This document shows positions 7,018 to 14,794 of a stretch of 64,000 nucleotides of DNA, piece after piece. Source of the stretch: Mycobacterium sp. DL99. Its GTDB lineage: Bacteria > Actinomycetota > Actinomycetes > Mycobacteriales > Mycobacteriaceae. The stretch lies in the NCBI RefSeq assembly GCF_004762045.1, contig NZ_SJOM01000007.1, positions 1,142,026 through 1,206,025 on the forward strand. Reading direction: 5' to 3'. The notes beneath the pieces are model-generated. The model was not told where the DNA came from and did no database searches. It saw only the letters and a list, made by a program, of their open reading frames with translations. The translations under genes were made by a program, and so were the position numbers. Position 1 is the stretch's first letter. Each line of letters begins with the position of its first letter.

Positions 7018-7677
7018 CTAGGGACAGTTTGGGTAGGTCTGCATCGCTGTCAGCGTGAACTGGTCAGCTTGAACTATGCCGCTCCCTGACGCTTCCGCAT
7101 ACTTCGCATTCACTAAGCCCCGGGGCATGCCCTGCTGCAGAAATGCGCATGTCACGTGCGCATCGTGAGCTGCCGAAGCCTCGTCGACGACTGCCCATCC
7201 CTTCACCCTCAAGCTGGCGATGAACTGCCGATCCAGTGATTCCACGACTGCTGGCGGGAGAATGCCGGGCTCTGGAGTGGGCGCGGCTTGCGGCACCTGC
7301 ACAGTGGACTGCACAACCACGGTCGTCACGGTCACCGGCGGCGGGGGCGGCAGTGGGGGAGGTGCGGCCTTCGGGAGCGGGGCGACCGTGGTCGTTGCGG
7401 CAACTGGTGTCGCTGGCGCCGACTCGCGTCCCATGTGCACGTACGCCAACACTGCGGCCATCGTGACCAATCCGGCGGCAGCCGAGACAGCCGCAGTCGT
7501 CACCCAGAACGGCCGGCCCGATCCCGGCTCATTCTGATAATCATCAGGATCATCGAGGGACCAGGCGTAGGCAGACTGAGTGTCTGCTTCGGCGACACCA
7601 GCCATCTCTGTGGGCGCCGCTGCTTCCATAGATTCGACCGACTCCACAACCCCTGTCGGGTCGGCACCATCCCCCAT
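7018..7677 (-). CDS. DUF732 domain membrane protein
   Basis: The 219-aa protein has an acidic cytoplasmic N-terminus, a transmembrane helix near residues 59-83, a Thr/Val/Pro-rich linker with a run of prolines, and a C-terminal DUF732-type domain. The last has two Cys (THVTCAF... and TYPNC at the end) that likely form the conserved disulphide. DUF732 proteins are small exported proteins nearly confined to mycobacteria and their phages, with no established function. It is the gene nearest the tRNA-Lys attachment site and reads into the prophage. Confidence 0.8.
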   Translation of the reverse strand: MGDGADPTGVVESVESMEAAAPTEMAGVAEADTQSAYAWSLDDPDDYQNEPGSGRPFWVTTAAVSAAAGLVTMAAVLAYVHMGRESAPATPVAATTTVAPLPKAAPPPLPPPPPVTVTTVVVQSTVQVPQAAPTPEPGILPPAVVESLDRQFIASLRVKGWAVVDEASAAHDAHVTCAFLQQGMPRGLVNAKYAEASGSGIVQADQFTLTAMQTYPNCP

Positions 7678-7743
7678 GCGCTGATGGTAATCGTCGCCAC
7701 CGTCAGCCGGGAGCGGGTTTCCGCATCCGCGCTGGTAGCGAGT

Positions 7744-7784
7744 TTGGGTACAGAAATCTCCTTAGGGTGCAACGTTGGGTACAG
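7744..7784. repeat. direct repeats TTGGGTACAG beside tRNA-Lys
   Basis: TTGGGTACAG occurs at 7744-7753 and 7775-7784, 31 bp apart (three helical turns), within 70 bp of the 3' end of tRNA-Lys. A shorter GGGTACA copy lies on the other side of the tRNA at 7898-7904. Same-face direct repeats next to a phage attachment tRNA resemble arm-type integrase binding sites. Function is inferred. Confidence 0.45.
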
Positions 7785-7812
7785 CGTTACTGCCGGTACT
7801 GGCTTTGACCAG

Positions 7813-7885
7813 TGCCCCCAGTAGGGCTCGAACCTACGACCTGCGGATTAAAAGTCCGTAGCTCTACCAACTGAGCTATAGGGGC
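7813..7885 (-). tRNA. tRNA-Lys (UUU)
   Basis: Reading the minus strand gives a full cloverleaf. The acceptor GCCCCTA pairs with TGGGGGC, the D-arm is AGCTCAGTTGGTAGAGC, the anticodon loop is CTTTTAA with TTT, and the T-arm contains GGTTCGAGCC. The discriminator is A and CCA is not encoded. The 3' end faces the prophage, so this gene is the probable phage attachment site (attB reconstituted at the junction). Confidence 0.96.
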
Positions 7886-8018
7886 GCGAGAAGACAGGGT
7901 ACAAGATGGATGAAATTGGTGTTGCGACCACCGGGTTTGAAGATTTGGGCATCCGTACCCTAAGCTATCGAAGCTCCCAACGGACACGTTGTGAACACCC
8001 CGGAGAGATTCGGATTAG

Positions 8019-8091
8019 GCCCCCATCGTCTAGTGGCCTAGGACGCCGCCCTTTCACGGCGGTAGCACGGGTTCGAATCCCGTTGGGGGTA
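8019..8091 (+). tRNA. tRNA-Glu (UUC)
   Basis: A cloverleaf is formed by acceptor GCCCCCA with TGGGGGT (terminal G-U pair), anticodon stem CCGCC/GGCGG with loop CTTTCAC (anticodon TTC), and T-arm CGGGTTCGAATCCCG. CCA is not encoded. It is first of a co-oriented Glu-Asp-Phe cluster typical of actinobacteria. Confidence 0.96.
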
Positions 8092-8126
8092 CGCATCGCG
8101 GAAACGCGGAGCACGCAGGAAAGCAA

Positions 8127-8203
8127 GGCCCTGTGGCGCAGTTGGTTAGCGCGCCGCCCTGTCACGGCGGAGGTCGCGGGTTCGAGTCCCGTCAGGGTCG
8201 CCA
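8127..8203 (+). tRNA. tRNA-Asp (GUC)
   Basis: Acceptor GGCCCTG pairs with CAGGGTC, anticodon stem CCGCC/GGCGG carries loop CTGTCAC (anticodon GTC), and the T-arm is GCGGGTTCGAGTCCCGT. The CCA end is encoded at 8201-8203. It lies 35 bp after tRNA-Glu and is probably co-transcribed. Confidence 0.96.
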
Positions 8204-8244
8204 TCACGGCGAGGCAGTTCGGTTTGTGAGAGCCGGTGCCTTCC

Positions 8245-8321
8245 GGCCAGGTAGCTCAGTTGGTACGAGCGTCCGCCTGAAAAGCGGAAGGTCGCCGGTT
8301 CGATCCCGGCCCTGGCCACCA
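8245..8321 (+). tRNA. tRNA-Phe (GAA)
   Basis: Acceptor GGCCAGG pairs with CCTGGCC, anticodon stem TCCGC/GCGGA carries loop CTGAAAA (anticodon GAA), and the T-arm is GCCGGTTCGATCCCGGC. CCA is encoded (8319-8321). A decayed integrase reads towards its 3' end, so this tRNA is the likely attachment site of the adjacent island. Confidence 0.96.
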
Positions 8322-8322
8322 A

Positions 8323-8353
8323 GAGAACCACCTGGTAGCAGGTGGTTTTTCTC
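8323..8353 (+). terminator. intrinsic terminator of the tRNA cluster
   Basis: AACCACCTG (8326-8334) pairs with CAGGTGGTT (8339-8347) around a GTAG loop and is followed directly by T residues, with GAG/CTC flanking extension. It sits 2 bp after the tRNA-Phe CCA end and ends the Glu-Asp-Phe transcript. Confidence 0.85.
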
Positions 8354-8383
8354 GTTTCTGGGTCAGGTTCGGATCGGCCCGAT

Positions 8384-8452
8384 GTGACACGAGGTGACAC
8401 GCTGGCTTCCTTATTCCTCCGGTGGCGCTCGTAGGTGACACCGGATGTGTCA
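8384..8452. repeat. GTGACAC repeats between tRNA-Phe and the integrase remnant
   Basis: GTGACAC occurs at 8384-8390, 8394-8400 (10 bp apart) and 8435-8441. The third copy forms a perfect inverted pair with GTGTCA (TGACAC-CGGAT-GTGTCA, 8436-8452). Repeats located between an attachment tRNA and its integrase are the expected position of arm-type integrase or excisionase binding sites. Confidence 0.5.
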
Positions 8453-8462
8453 TGTCCTGCAC

Positions 8463-9543
8463 CTACTTCGCGTCCCTCTTCTGCTTACCCGCGGTGATGC
8501 TCCCAAGGGTCGCGGCGGCCTCGGCGAGGGCATCGTTGCTGGAGTGCGCATACGTCCGCAACGTGAAGCCCGGCGTCTTGGTGCCCGAGCCACGCGGCTA
8601 TCACCACGGTGGGGACGCCGTTCAGGTGCATCAAGGTCGCGCATGAGTGCCGCGCATCATGGAGCCGGACGTGGGAGACCAGCAGCGGCGAGTGCCTTGC
8701 GCCAGGCCGCGGTCAACGTGTCCGGGTACGGAGCGACGCCGAGCTCGTCCACGACGACATAGCCGGAGTCCTGCCACTTCGATCCAAGCGCGAGCTTCTG
8801 CTCCTTCTGCCGCTTCCGAACACGGCGTAGCGCAGCCGCCAGATCCTCAGGCATCGGCAACGTGCGGACGCTGGTCTTCGTCTTCGGAGCTCCAGTCGTT
8901 GCGCCGCCCGCTGTGGCGAGGCGAGCGGCCGTCACGGCGAGGGTGCCGGCGTCGAAGTCGATCGCGTCCCACGACAAGGCGAGGATCTCACCCCGGCGAA
9001 GGCCGAGAACTGCCAGCCGCCAAGCGATCCCGTAGCAGTGATTGTCGGTCGCGGCGAGCAACTGGGAGACCTGCTCGGCGGTGAGCGTCTGCATCTTCTT
9101 CTCGGTGTCGGTCGAGAGGGACTTCACCAGCGCAACTTCGTTGGGGCGTTCCAGGTGCCCATGCGACTCGTCCCTGCCCGCAGTGCCTGCACCACGGCCT
9201 CGACGTCGTCCTTCGTGATCGACTGCACCGGCCGGCCGCCGAGGTGGTCGACTATCGGGCGCAGGTTTGTCACGTAGGCGCTCATGGTCTTCGGGCGTAT
9301 CCGCTGCCCAAGCAGCCAGCTGTCCACGGCCTGTTGCACGGTGAGCTCCGACGGCGCGACATGTACGCCGCGGGAGCGATCGGCCCCGGTGCCCTGGTAG
9401 TAGTCGACTGCCTGTCGCAGCGTCTTGAACCGACGACGGGTCTGCTGCCGCTTGCCGTCCGCGCCGGTCACTTCAACTCGGACCTCGTACCGGCGCACGG
9501 AAGGGAAGTCGCGCACGGTGACAAACTCGGGGATCTTCGCCAT
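8463..9543 (-). pseudogene. tyrosine integrase remnant, frameshifted and internally deleted
   Basis: Three frame segments together spell a phage-type tyrosine recombinase. Segment one (9543-9124) has the N-terminal arm-binding and part of the core-binding domain. Segment two (9127-8657) carries catalytic Arg in GLRRGEILALSW. The last part is split again: RLHDARHSCATLMH (HxxR box), WLGH, then after another shift LRTYAHSS with the catalytic Tyr, ending at 8463. The first junction also lacks part of the core-binding domain. It points at the tRNA-Phe 3' end, as an int gene beside its attachment site does. At least three frame changes make it inactive. Confidence 0.85.
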
Positions 9544-9618
9544 GCGCTGCAGCATCTCAGGCGCGGCCGGTACGGGCGGTGCGACCAGAACGACACGCCG
9601 AGCTTCCGGGTGTCCTCG

Positions 9619-9873
9619 ATGCGCAGCGGCGACCGAGTGTCTGTCCCTGCACCGGAATACCTTCACCAGGTGGCGTGGGCCGAGGTGTCACCGAGCGCGT
9701 GCGAGGCGTGCGGCGCGGAGCACGAGCCGGGACAGACTCTGGTCGGCTGGGACCCGGGCAACCCCGGCCATCGGGTCTATCACTGCGGGAGCTGTGGTCG
9801 CACCACACGGGTGCCGGCGAATCAGGTCACGTTGCGACGGGTACCCGAGCAACCACGGCGGCGACAGCGTTGA
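9619..9873 (+). CDS. small putative zinc-ribbon protein
   Basis: The 84-aa ORF contains CEACGAEH and, 26 residues later, HCGSCG. These are two CxxC knuckles as in a zinc ribbon, followed by a basic Arg-rich tail that could contact nucleic acid. ATG 9619 is chosen because the upstream part of this frame is antisense to the integrase remnant. No ideal ribosome binding site is visible. It may be a regulator of the island; the family is not recognised. Confidence 0.5.
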   Translation: MRSGDRVSVPAPEYLHQVAWAEVSPSACEACGAEHEPGQTLVGWDPGNPGHRVYHCGSCGRTTRVPANQVTLRRVPEQPRRRQR

Positions 9874-9964
9874 ATCCACCTCCGCGGCGCGCAGTCTCGT
9901 GTCGATGCGGCCGCAAAGTGTCAGGTAACCTCACGACCAGGTGTTCGCCGGTTGGGGGATTGGC

Positions 9965-10243
9965 ATGGCAAACGAGTTGGAAGTCGATGCGGCTGGTCTG
10001 TGGGCGGCGGCCGCTAGCAGTGATGCGACAGCCGCGCAGTTGGCCAACGGGGCCGTAGGAGGTGGGCCGGGCGCGACCCCGAGCCAGGCCGGGGTGGCCG
10101 CGATCCTGGCCGCCGCCCAGTCCGTCCGCACCCGGCAGTCGCACCGCGTCTCCGGCCAGGCCGACGCCCTCTCGATGGGCGGCGCACGCTACGACACCAC
10201 CGACGACGACGGCGCCGCCGCGATCACCACGGTGTCCGTGTGA
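9965..10243 (+). CDS. EspC-like type VII secretion partner protein
   Basis: The 92-aa, Ala/Ser-rich helical protein starts ANELEVDAAGLWAAAASSD and resembles the EspC/DUF2580 family of small ESX-associated secreted partners. It probably pairs, as a helical hairpin, with the WXG-type protein encoded next. Its stop overlaps the following GTG start (GTGA), showing coupled 1:1 synthesis. No ESX core genes lie nearby, so a chromosomal ESX apparatus elsewhere would have to export it. Family resemblance is clear; the partner role is inferred. Confidence 0.75.
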   Translation: MANELEVDAAGLWAAAASSDATAAQLANGAVGGGPGATPSQAGVAAILAAAQSVRTRQSHRVSGQADALSMGGARYDTTDDDGAAAITTVSV

Positions 10244-11523
10244 GCGCAGTCCCTTCGCGCTCGGGTGCCCTCACCCGGTCGAAGATTGAGGAGTGGCCCA
10301 CCCAGCGCCTCGACGACGCGGCCACGCAACTGCGCAGCATGGGCAGCCAGTCCGTCGCGCTGTTCGACGAGCACCGTCGCAACATCGACTCGCCCGGCGG
10401 AACCACGTGGGAGGGCAACGCGAAGGACGCCGCTCTCGACAGAGTGACAGCGGACACCGCGGTGGTGCGCCAGCAGACCGCCGTCCAGAACGAGGCCGCC
10501 GACATCGCCGAGAACGGCGGCCATGATGTTCGGGCAGCCAAGCAGGAAGCAGTCGGGGCGATCACCGCTGCCGAGGCCGACGGGTTCCGGGTCGGCGAGG
10601 ACTTAGCGGTGACTGACGCCCGCCGCTATGACATCACCACGATTGTCGAGCGGAACAAGGCGGCCAAGGAGCACGCCGAGGACATCCGCTGGTACGCCGA
10701 GCGCCTGGTGCAGGCCGACTCCTTCGTCGGGGAGCGCCTGCAGACGAAAGCCGCGGAGCTGGAGGCGATCCCGTTCGACGGCGAGGGCGAGGGACGCGGC
10801 AGCGAGGGCACGGTTCAGTTCGTCAGCAACGAGTTCAAGCTGGACCCACCGCCTTCCGACCCAGGTCTGCCACAACCACCCGGCGGGTGGAGCGACGACC
10901 CCGTGATGGAGGACGCGCAGCGCATCGCCTACGGCCACGCCTGGAAGAAGCACCTCGGCGACTTCAAGGGTATGACGCAAGACCAGCTGGCCAAGCTCGT
11001 GCACGACATGCTCACCGGCAACCCACAAACCGATCCGTCGCTACACGTGGGGCAGATTCCGGGGAGATCATCGACGGCGATCTACAAGGACGGCATCGTC
11101 GTGATCCACGACCCGTTGACCGGGGACGGGGGCACGGTCTATCGGCCGACCGGAGGGTTCGACGAGTTCGTGCGACTGATCGGCGGCGCTGGGGCCGCCC
11201 CCATCATCGGTGCGCCTCCGAACCTGCCACCGACGGTTCCGCACCCGATCGAGAACCCCTTGCCGCAGCCCGCTCCACACGTGCCCGCCCCGCTGCCGCC
11301 GCCGCTGCCCGCCGATCCGAGTGGGCTGCCTCCGTGGCTGGCGAACCCGTCACTTCCCGCGATACCGGTGTCGCCGGAGGGTCCGTTGATCCTCCCGAAC
11401 ACCCCGTTGATGCCCGGCCCGGGTGTGGATCTGAGCCCGGGGCAGATCAGTGCGCCCGTGGCGACAGTGGGCGCAGTGGGGCTTGCCGGGATACTGGCGT
11501 TCCTATTCTTGGCGCCGGGCTGA
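10240..11523 (+). CDS. WXG-type ESX polymorphic-toxin-like protein
   Basis: The 427-aa protein begins with a long helical domain (about 1-185) containing the turn motif TTWEGNAKDAA, the WxG signature of type VII substrates. Residues about 215-310 form a compact globular domain with HAWKKH, a Met-rich helix (MTQDQLAKLVHDML), and IYKDGIVVIHDP plus a Gly-rich GDGGTVYRP. This looks like the small RNase-type domains of polymorphic toxins. A Pro-rich linker and a C-terminal hydrophobic helix (LAGILAFLFLAPG) follow, which is unusual because toxin domains are normally C-terminal. The immunity genes downstream support a toxin role. Toxicity is inferred, not shown. Confidence 0.75.
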   Translation: MSAVPSRSGALTRSKIEEWPTQRLDDAATQLRSMGSQSVALFDEHRRNIDSPGGTTWEGNAKDAALDRVTADTAVVRQQTAVQNEAADIAENGGHDVRAAKQEAVGAITAAEADGFRVGEDLAVTDARRYDITTIVERNKAAKEHAEDIRWYAERLVQADSFVGERLQTKAAELEAIPFDGEGEGRGSEGTVQFVSNEFKLDPPPSDPGLPQPPGGWSDDPVMEDAQRIAYGHAWKKHLGDFKGMTQDQLAKLVHDMLTGNPQTDPSLHVGQIPGRSSTAIYKDGIVVIHDPLTGDGGTVYRPTGGFDEFVRLIGGAGAAPIIGAPPNLPPTVPHPIENPLPQPAPHVPAPLPPPLPADPSGLPPWLANPSLPAIPVSPEGPLILPNTPLMPGPGVDLSPGQISAPVATVGAVGLAGILAFLFLAPG

Positions 11524-11584
11524 GGGTGGTGATTCGTAGTGAGGGAGATGCGGATGCTGGAACCTGGACTCGGGGTGATGCGCG

Positions 11585-12640
11585 ATGAGTGAGACCGCGG
11601 CGTTCGGGCACCGTCACGGGGACGAGTCCCCGTGGGGTCGTGTCCTGGTCGAGTCCTCGTTGCTGGACTTCATCTCGGCCCAGGTCGACGGGTGGGCTCC
11701 GTTGCCGGCGGCGGAGGCGGTGTGGCTGACCGACACCCCGATACCGGAGGGATGGCAGACGCTGTCGGTTGCCGACGCCGCCGCGACTCCGCTGCGCGTC
11801 GTGGGAGCCACGGTCGAGGGGCGGCCCGGGTGGGCGGGACTGCAGGCGCTCAGCGCTTTCCGGTTCACCGGCGTGCCGGATCCCGACGAGTTGATCACTC
11901 ACGTGGACAGGGGCCTTCGGGACTGGAACGCCGAAGGAATCCGGACCAGCGAGATGGTGCTGCCGAAGCTGCCCGGGGTGTGGGGAGTGCGCGCGAGCGG
12001 CTACATCACGGTGAGCAACGAGTCGCTGTGGGTCGAGTACTGCACGCATCTGCGGGGTTCGACGGAACCCCAGCAGGGTCTGGTAGTCGAGCAGATCTTC
12101 GCGGCTGCCGCGGGACCGCGGATGCGGCTCGGTTCCGGGATCGGCGCGCTCGCCGCCGCTGCGAGCGACGCGTTCCTCGAACACATCGGTGCCACACCGG
12201 CTGATGTTGCGACAGCAGCCGCCGGCCACGCCGAGCAGCTGGAACGTGACGTGGCGGCCGGCCCAAAGCTGTCGGGGGAGCAGAAGCGGTTCTTGGACAC
12301 TGCGCTGTCGGTGTGGGGTGGGGTCGCGGCCAGGCGGCCGGTGCCGATCGATGCGCTCGGCTACGCGGATAGGGCCGACTTCGACGCCGACGTTGTCCGG
12401 CTCCGCGACCAGCTCACCTGTAACAGGCCAAACCTGTCGACGTTGGACTGGACCCGTATCCAGTTCCTGGCCGAGATCAGCTGGGCCAGCGACATGATCG
12501 GCGCGGGGGTGGAGTTCGAGCTGGTCAACCCGTTCACCGACGTCGAAGCCCTCGCGCTGCTGCGGTCCGTTCAGCGTGCGTTGATCCGCACGGTGGATCC
12601 GGCGGTGCTGTTCCCGGGCGCGGACACCGACCGTGATTAG
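11585..12640 (+). CDS. conserved mycobacterial protein of the toxin locus, function unknown
   Basis: This 351-aa soluble protein has no signal peptide or membrane segment. Residues 1-175 are mixed alpha/beta with several Trp. A Gly/Ala-rich helical stretch (GSGIGALAAAASDAF, about 183-198) joins a more helical C-terminal third. It follows the WXG-type gene by 61 nt and precedes the immunity gene by 9 nt, so it is most likely part of the same transcription unit. It could be a chaperone, an adaptor or an immunity factor. No family is recognised. Confidence 0.7.
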   Translation: MSETAAFGHRHGDESPWGRVLVESSLLDFISAQVDGWAPLPAAEAVWLTDTPIPEGWQTLSVADAAATPLRVVGATVEGRPGWAGLQALSAFRFTGVPDPDELITHVDRGLRDWNAEGIRTSEMVLPKLPGVWGVRASGYITVSNESLWVEYCTHLRGSTEPQQGLVVEQIFAAAAGPRMRLGSGIGALAAAASDAFLEHIGATPADVATAAAGHAEQLERDVAAGPKLSGEQKRFLDTALSVWGGVAARRPVPIDALGYADRADFDADVVRLRDQLTCNRPNLSTLDWTRIQFLAEISWASDMIGAGVEFELVNPFTDVEALALLRSVQRALIRTVDPAVLFPGADTDRD

Positions 12641-12649
12641 TAGGTAGGG

Positions 12650-13429
12650 GTGGCGAACAAGAAGTTCTACTTGTCAGCCGAGCACATCGTGCCGGGCCTC
12701 GCTCCCGAGGACGGCGGCCTTGCAACCGACCGAGTCCTCGTGGACGGCCGCCCGGTGGGCTACATGTACCGCGACGGATCGGGATGGGTGTTCACCGCGG
12801 GGGACGAGACGCCGCAGTACCTTGCCGAACCCGGTCATCTGAACGTGGTGTCGCTCAACGTGATCGCGAACTACGACCGCGCGATTGTCCCGTACCTGCA
12901 GAGTCCGCCGGGGGCTGCGTTCATCCGGCACGGGGATGCCTTCGTGGAGGATCCGGAGGGCGCGCCGCGTGAGCCGGATGAGCCGACACCGCCTGCGCTC
13001 AACCCGCAGTTCCCCGTCATCAGCGGTGACCACGAGCTCACCGAATCGTGGGTTCTCACGGTGCCCGAACCGATGAACTTCCGCATCGATCGCGACTCGG
13101 GCTCGTCCTCGGCTGTGTTCTGGCGGCCGGGCCTGACGGCGATGCTCACGCCGTGGGGAAATCCGAGGAACGACGCCCCCGCCGTGCGCTTACAGCAGGT
13201 GCGGGGTCATGTCTCGCCGCGCGGGTTCGACCACACCGAGTGGTCGGAGGACGGTGTGCATTACCTGACGTACCGCCTGGCCGAAGCGGCTGGAGACGGC
13301 CGGCTGCCGGCGCTCTACGGCTTCGCGGTCAGCAGCGCCGGCCACGTGCAGTTGGCCGTGTACTTCGACACCGGCGACGATCTGACCTCAGCGCAGGCAC
13401 TGGTGCGGTCGGTGAAGAACAGACTATGA
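12650..13429 (+). CDS. DUF2185/Imm33-like immunity protein with extra C-terminal domain
   Basis: Residues 1-105 match the DUF2185 (Imm33) pattern: RVLVDGRPVGYMYRDG, SGWVFTAGDE, a middle NVVSLNVIANYDRAIVPYL and an FIRHGD end. That family occurs as cytosolic immunity proteins of bacterial toxins. Residues 120-259 form a second beta-rich domain (DHELTESWVL... DHTEWSEDGVHYLTY). GTG 12650 has a GGTAGGGG sequence immediately upstream. The stop overlaps an ATGA start of the next reading frame. It probably protects the producer from the upstream WXG-type effector. Confidence 0.8.
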   Translation: MANKKFYLSAEHIVPGLAPEDGGLATDRVLVDGRPVGYMYRDGSGWVFTAGDETPQYLAEPGHLNVVSLNVIANYDRAIVPYLQSPPGAAFIRHGDAFVEDPEGAPREPDEPTPPALNPQFPVISGDHELTESWVLTVPEPMNFRIDRDSGSSSAVFWRPGLTAMLTPWGNPRNDAPAVRLQQVRGHVSPRGFDHTEWSEDGVHYLTYRLAEAAGDGRLPALYGFAVSSAGHVQLAVYFDTGDDLTSAQALVRSVKNRL

Positions 13430-13477
13430 ACGGGTTCACGCTGCCCGGCAACCAAACGACGACGGGCTGCTCCGCAC

Positions 13478-13939
13478 GTGTTTGAGTTCGTGGAGAACTA
13501 CCGGAACGTGACCATCCCCGCTCCGGAGATGGAGGGCGTGACGCTCACCTGCAGCCTGGGTTCCGGCCTCAGTAACAGTGATATCCCGGATGGTGTCACA
13601 TGGCAATTGCGCGAGTTCTGGGGTCGCACTTCCGGCGGGCTACTTCTCGTTGACGAGCAGTTCGGAATATGCGGGTTGACGCTCCACGACCCCACCCAGG
13701 CGAAGCAGCGGTCGCGCGAGAGGGCCGAGGACGGCTACGAAGTTGATTCGGATTCGGACTGGGTGCTGGGTGAATTCGTCGGTGACACCGACATGCTTAT
13801 TGTCGACGCCGATGATGCTGTGTTGATTTCGGCGGGTTCGTATCCTCGTAGCGACTGGTACAGATTCGAATCGCTGTCCGACGTGTTGAGTAAATACGTC
13901 GAGACAACCGCCGAGAAGTACTGGGAGCTGGCCCGATAG
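13478..13939 (+). CDS. SUKH (SMI1/KNR4) family immunity protein, probably frameshifted at its 5' end
   Basis: The 153-aa ORF has the SUKH pattern: a middle LREFWGRTSGGLLL, then WVLGEFVGDTDMLIVDADD and a C-terminal DWYRFESLSDVLSKYV helix. SUKH proteins neutralise many polymorphic toxins. The N-terminal part looks short. An ATG at 13426 overlapping the previous stop (ATGA) opens 19 codons and then stops, and its frame is one base off from this ORF. A single-base change would join them into a more usual length. GTG 13478 may therefore not be the original start. Family call is good; intactness is doubtful. Confidence 0.65.
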   Translation: MFEFVENYRNVTIPAPEMEGVTLTCSLGSGLSNSDIPDGVTWQLREFWGRTSGGLLLVDEQFGICGLTLHDPTQAKQRSRERAEDGYEVDSDSDWVLGEFVGDTDMLIVDADDAVLISAGSYPRSDWYRFESLSDVLSKYVETTAEKYWELAR

Positions 13940-14318
13940 TTGAGCCGGGAGGGCTTGTTTGGCTTCCTTCCGGACGGCGGCTGGACCGAATGCACAGTCG
14001 ACTACCGGACGCTCAGCTCGATCGCCGAGACCCAGGCAAGGCTCGTGAGTGCTGATGGCACCGAAGCGCTGATCCCAACAGCGAAGGATTTCAGGTTCGG
14101 GTTGAAGCACTTGAGAGACCTCACTGGCGAGTCACGGCCGCGGAGCCTGGCTCTCAGCCGTCCTCACCGCCACACCGGACGGCAAGTGCACGTTCGACTA
14201 CAACTACGACGCCCGACCGAACTGGACCGTGCAGCCCGCCGACGAGACGTACATCGCAGACTTGGAGAAGTACCCGCGCCCCGCCGACCAGATTCCTGAC
14301 TGGTACCCGCGTGGGTAG
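13940..14318 (+). pseudogene. YezG/DUF600-like immunity gene, frameshifted
   Basis: Two frames together resemble the YezG-type immunity family. The first, from TTG 13940, gives LPDGGWTECTVDYRTLSSI and ends its similarity near 14135. The second, one base shifted, gives GAWLSAVLTATPDGKCTFDYNY followed by a DLEKYPRPADQIPDWYPRG ending at TAG 14318. The PDWY end and the FDYNYD segment are typical for that family. The coding sense changes frame around 14130-14142, so no full-length protein is made. It directly follows the SUKH gene. Confidence 0.65.
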
Positions 14319-14323
14319 CTGCC

Positions 14324-14794
14324 TCAGTCGGGTTGTGCCTCGTACCAGGACTCGCCGGTGTTCAGCTCGCGCACATCGATCCCCGCGGAGGTGACCAGCT
14401 CTTCGGGCGTCACGAAGTACGCCATGCCGACCGGATCCCCGGTGTACCAGTAGAACCAGCGTTGCGCGCAGCCGCGTCGCGCGGCGATCGTCGCGAACCG
14501 CGACAGCACTCGCTCCAGGCTGGCCGATGCCCGACTGCCCTCACCGTCGATGTCACGGACCATGAAGTCGTCCCCGTCGAGTTCGACGAACACTTTCCCG
14601 TCGTGGGCACGGATCGATCCACGCTGCACGAGGACGTCCGCGTGGGCCATGGCCACCACCATGCCGCCGATCAACTCGTCGGCCCACTCCCGGGCCTCTT
14701 CCTGGGGTGCGAAGTCCCCGTTGATGAACACGCCTCTTTCCTGGCGGTCCTTGCTCCACTCACCGAAGAGCTGGTAGGCCGTCATCTCGTCCAT
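14324..14794 (-). CDS. hypothetical immunity-locus protein
   Basis: The 156-aa soluble protein has an acidic N-terminal helix, a beta segment VQRGSIRAHDGKVFVELDGD, a central MVRDID-containing loop and an aromatic WFYWYTGDPVGMAYFV stretch. ATG 14794 shares a base with the stop of the upstream gene (TGATG), so they are coupled. It lies convergent to the immunity remnants and only 5 nt from the YezG-like end. Not assigned to a family; a cytosolic immunity role is inferred from size and position. Confidence 0.6.
   Translation of the reverse strand: MDEMTAYQLFGEWSKDRQERGVFINGDFAPQEEAREWADELIGGMVVAMAHADVLVQRGSIRAHDGKVFVELDGDDFMVRDIDGEGSRASASLERVLSRFATIAARRGCAQRWFYWYTGDPVGMAYFVTPEELVTSAGIDVRELNTGESWYEAQPD

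Noticed and set aside
7787-8400. Several short open frames across the tRNA genes
   Set aside because: They coincide with four complete tRNA cloverleaves and have no coding features.
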